5,943 nucleotides of DNA, from contig JACQTH010000509.1 in the NCBI GenBank assembly GCA_016210935.1, positions 1-5,943 of the forward strand, written 5' to 3'. The notes below the pieces were generated by a model. It saw only the letters and a program-made list of their open reading frames with translations. It did not search any database and was not told the DNA's origin. Position 1 is the first letter of the stretch; every line of letters begins with the position of its first letter. Below are positions 4,859 to 5,943 of this stretch, piece after piece. Position numbers and translations under genes: made by a program. Origin of the DNA: Acidobacteriota bacterium (lineage in GTDB: Bacteria; Acidobacteriota; Vicinamibacteria; Vicinamibacterales; JACQTH01).

Positions 4859-5943
4859 ATGCCGCTCGCTTCAGGTGCGCGTCTCGGTCCCTACGAAGTC
4901 ATCGCGCCGATTGGCGCCGGTGGCATGGGTGAGGTGTATCGCGCCCGCGATACGCGGCTCAATCGCACCGTCGCGCTCAAGATCCTTCCGCCCGAGCTCA
5001 TCACCACCCCGGATGTGCGCAGTCGATTCGAGCAGGAGGCCCGCGCCGCCTCGGCCCTCAATCACCCGAATATCGTCACGATTTACGACGTCGGCGACTC
5101 CGAGTTCGGCGCCTACATCGCCATGGAGCTGGTCGACGGCAAGACCCTTCGCCAGGTGCTGGCCGACGGCCCGCTCCCTACGAGGAAACTGCTTCAGGCC
5201 GCCGGGCAAATCGGCGACGGTCTCGCGAAGGCCCACGGGGCCGGCATCGTCCATCGTGATCTCAAGCCCGAGAACGTGATGATTACCCGCGACGGGCTGG
5301 TCAAGATTCTCGACTTCGGTCTGGCGAAGCTGGCCGAGACCAGCGTGGGCTCGCGGAAAACGCTCGACGAAACGACCCTGGCGCGAACCGCGCCGGGTCT
5401 TCTACTCGGCACGGTGGGGTACATGTCGCCCGAGCAGGCGAGCGGGCAGACCGCAGACTACCGCGCGGATCAGTTCTCGTTTGGCGCGATCCTCTACGAG
5501 ATGACGACCGGCAAGCGCGCCTTCCAACGCGGCACGCCCGTGGAGACGCTCTCCGCCATCATCCGCCAGGAGCCCGAGCCGCTCGCCGTGGCGATGCCGC
5601 GCACCCCGCCGCCGCTGCGCTGGATCATCGATCGGTGTCTTGCGAAGGCGCCCGACGACCGCTACGCATCGACTCGCGATCTCGCTCGCGAGCTGCAAAG
5701 CCTGCTCGAGCATCTGCCGGAGCTGGAGATCTCGACCAGCGCCATCGGCGCCATGCCCGAGACCCCCGTGTTGCGCCGGCGGCGCGGACTCATCGCGGCC
5801 GGGGTTCTCGTCGCGGGGGGAGCGCTACTTGCTGCCGCGCTGCTCCTGGGCCGCGCCACGCCTGCTACGAGGCCCGTGTTTCGCCAGCTTACGTTCCGTC
5901 ACGGGAACATCAGCGGAGCGCGGTTCGCCGCCGACGGCCAGAC
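4859..5943 (+). CDS. Membrane Ser/Thr protein kinase with start of a PD40/TolB-like sensor region (partial, runs off the end)
   Basis: 361 codons are present. The Hanks-type kinase domain spans about 12-285: Gly-rich loop GAGGMGEVY (19-27), ATP-binding Lys41 in VALK, Glu60 in helix C, catalytic HRDLKPEN (132-139), DFG (152-154), GTVGYMSPEQ (184-193) and RADQFSFG (202-209). All key residues are intact, so it should be active; Thr residues in the 160-185 activation loop are plausible autophosphorylation sites. After RRRR (306-309) comes one membrane helix (310-330), then RPVFRQLTFRHGNISGARFAADGQ, which looks like the first blade of a PD40/TolB-type beta-propeller outside the cell membrane. It would phosphorylate cytoplasmic proteins in response to an envelope signal. 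Start: ATG 4859 gives the MPLASGARLGPYE opening usual for this family. ATG 4802 is in frame and would add 19 residues; neither has a strong Shine-Dalgarno. Confidence 0.93.
   Translation, partial: MPLASGARLGPYEVIAPIGAGGMGEVYRARDTRLNRTVALKILPPELITTPDVRSRFEQEARAASALNHPNIVTIYDVGDSEFGAYIAMELVDGKTLRQVLADGPLPTRKLLQAAGQIGDGLAKAHGAGIVHRDLKPENVMITRDGLVKILDFGLAKLAETSVGSRKTLDETTLARTAPGLLLGTVGYMSPEQASGQTADYRADQFSFGAILYEMTTGKRAFQRGTPVETLSAIIRQEPEPLAVAMPRTPPPLRWIIDRCLAKAPDDRYASTRDLARELQSLLEHLPELEISTSAIGAMPETPVLRRRRGLIAAGVLVAGGALLAAALLLGRATPATRPVFRQLTFRHGNISGARFAADGQ

Noticed and set aside
4695..4879. 13-bp direct repeat CGCTTCAGGTGCG as an operator pair
   Set aside because: The second copy lies in the kinase coding start, and one chance match of this length in several kilobases of GC-rich DNA is not surprising.
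4749..5279. Plus-strand 176-aa ORF over the kinase start
   Set aside because: Ser/Arg/Pro-rich shadow frame; the kinase frame in the same DNA contains every catalytic motif.

Overview
The window is GC-rich and looks like chromosomal DNA of an Acidobacteriota-type soil or sediment bacterium, possibly Vicinamibacteria. This is an inference from protein style: a Ser/Thr kinase fused through one membrane helix to what looks like a PD40/TolB-type propeller, a PEGA-domain secreted protein, and a 'transporter'-type outer-membrane barrel. No rRNA or marker gene is present to confirm it.

Layout. Positions 1-204 are a leader with two small inverted repeats and a possible 17-codon upstream ORF whose stop overlaps the next start. 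At 205-1044 (+) lies an exported Gly-rich/Tyr-rich protein ending in a PEGA domain. It converges on a minus-strand pair: an APC-family amino-acid permease (1104-2501, GTG start) and, just upstream of it, a small predicted lipoprotein (2504-2992). The two are 2 nt apart and are probably one operon. Between the convergent stops lies a 44-bp near-perfect palindrome made of two inverted REP-like units, each headed by GTAG.

Positions 3012-3688 are a genetic scar. It holds a minus-strand fragment of a tyrosine recombinase that keeps the HxxR motif but lacks the nucleophilic Tyr. Head-to-head with it is a plus-strand fragment of an unrecognised gene broken by an exact 17-bp tandem duplication and a second frame change. 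The lipoprotein promoter appears to sit right at the edge of this scar and may give a leaderless mRNA.

At 3672-4652 (-) is an outer-membrane beta-barrel gene with a strong Shine-Dalgarno and a good sigma70-type promoter. Divergent from it, running off the right end, is a transmembrane Ser/Thr protein kinase (4859 onward). No CRISPR array, tRNA, rRNA or intact mobile element was seen. Apart from the permease/lipoprotein pair, nothing ties the genes into one pathway; several are envelope proteins (exported, lipoprotein, inner membrane, outer membrane, membrane kinase). I found no convincing new multi-gene system. The most unusual items are the GTAG-headed palindrome, the scar and the overlapping upstream ORF.
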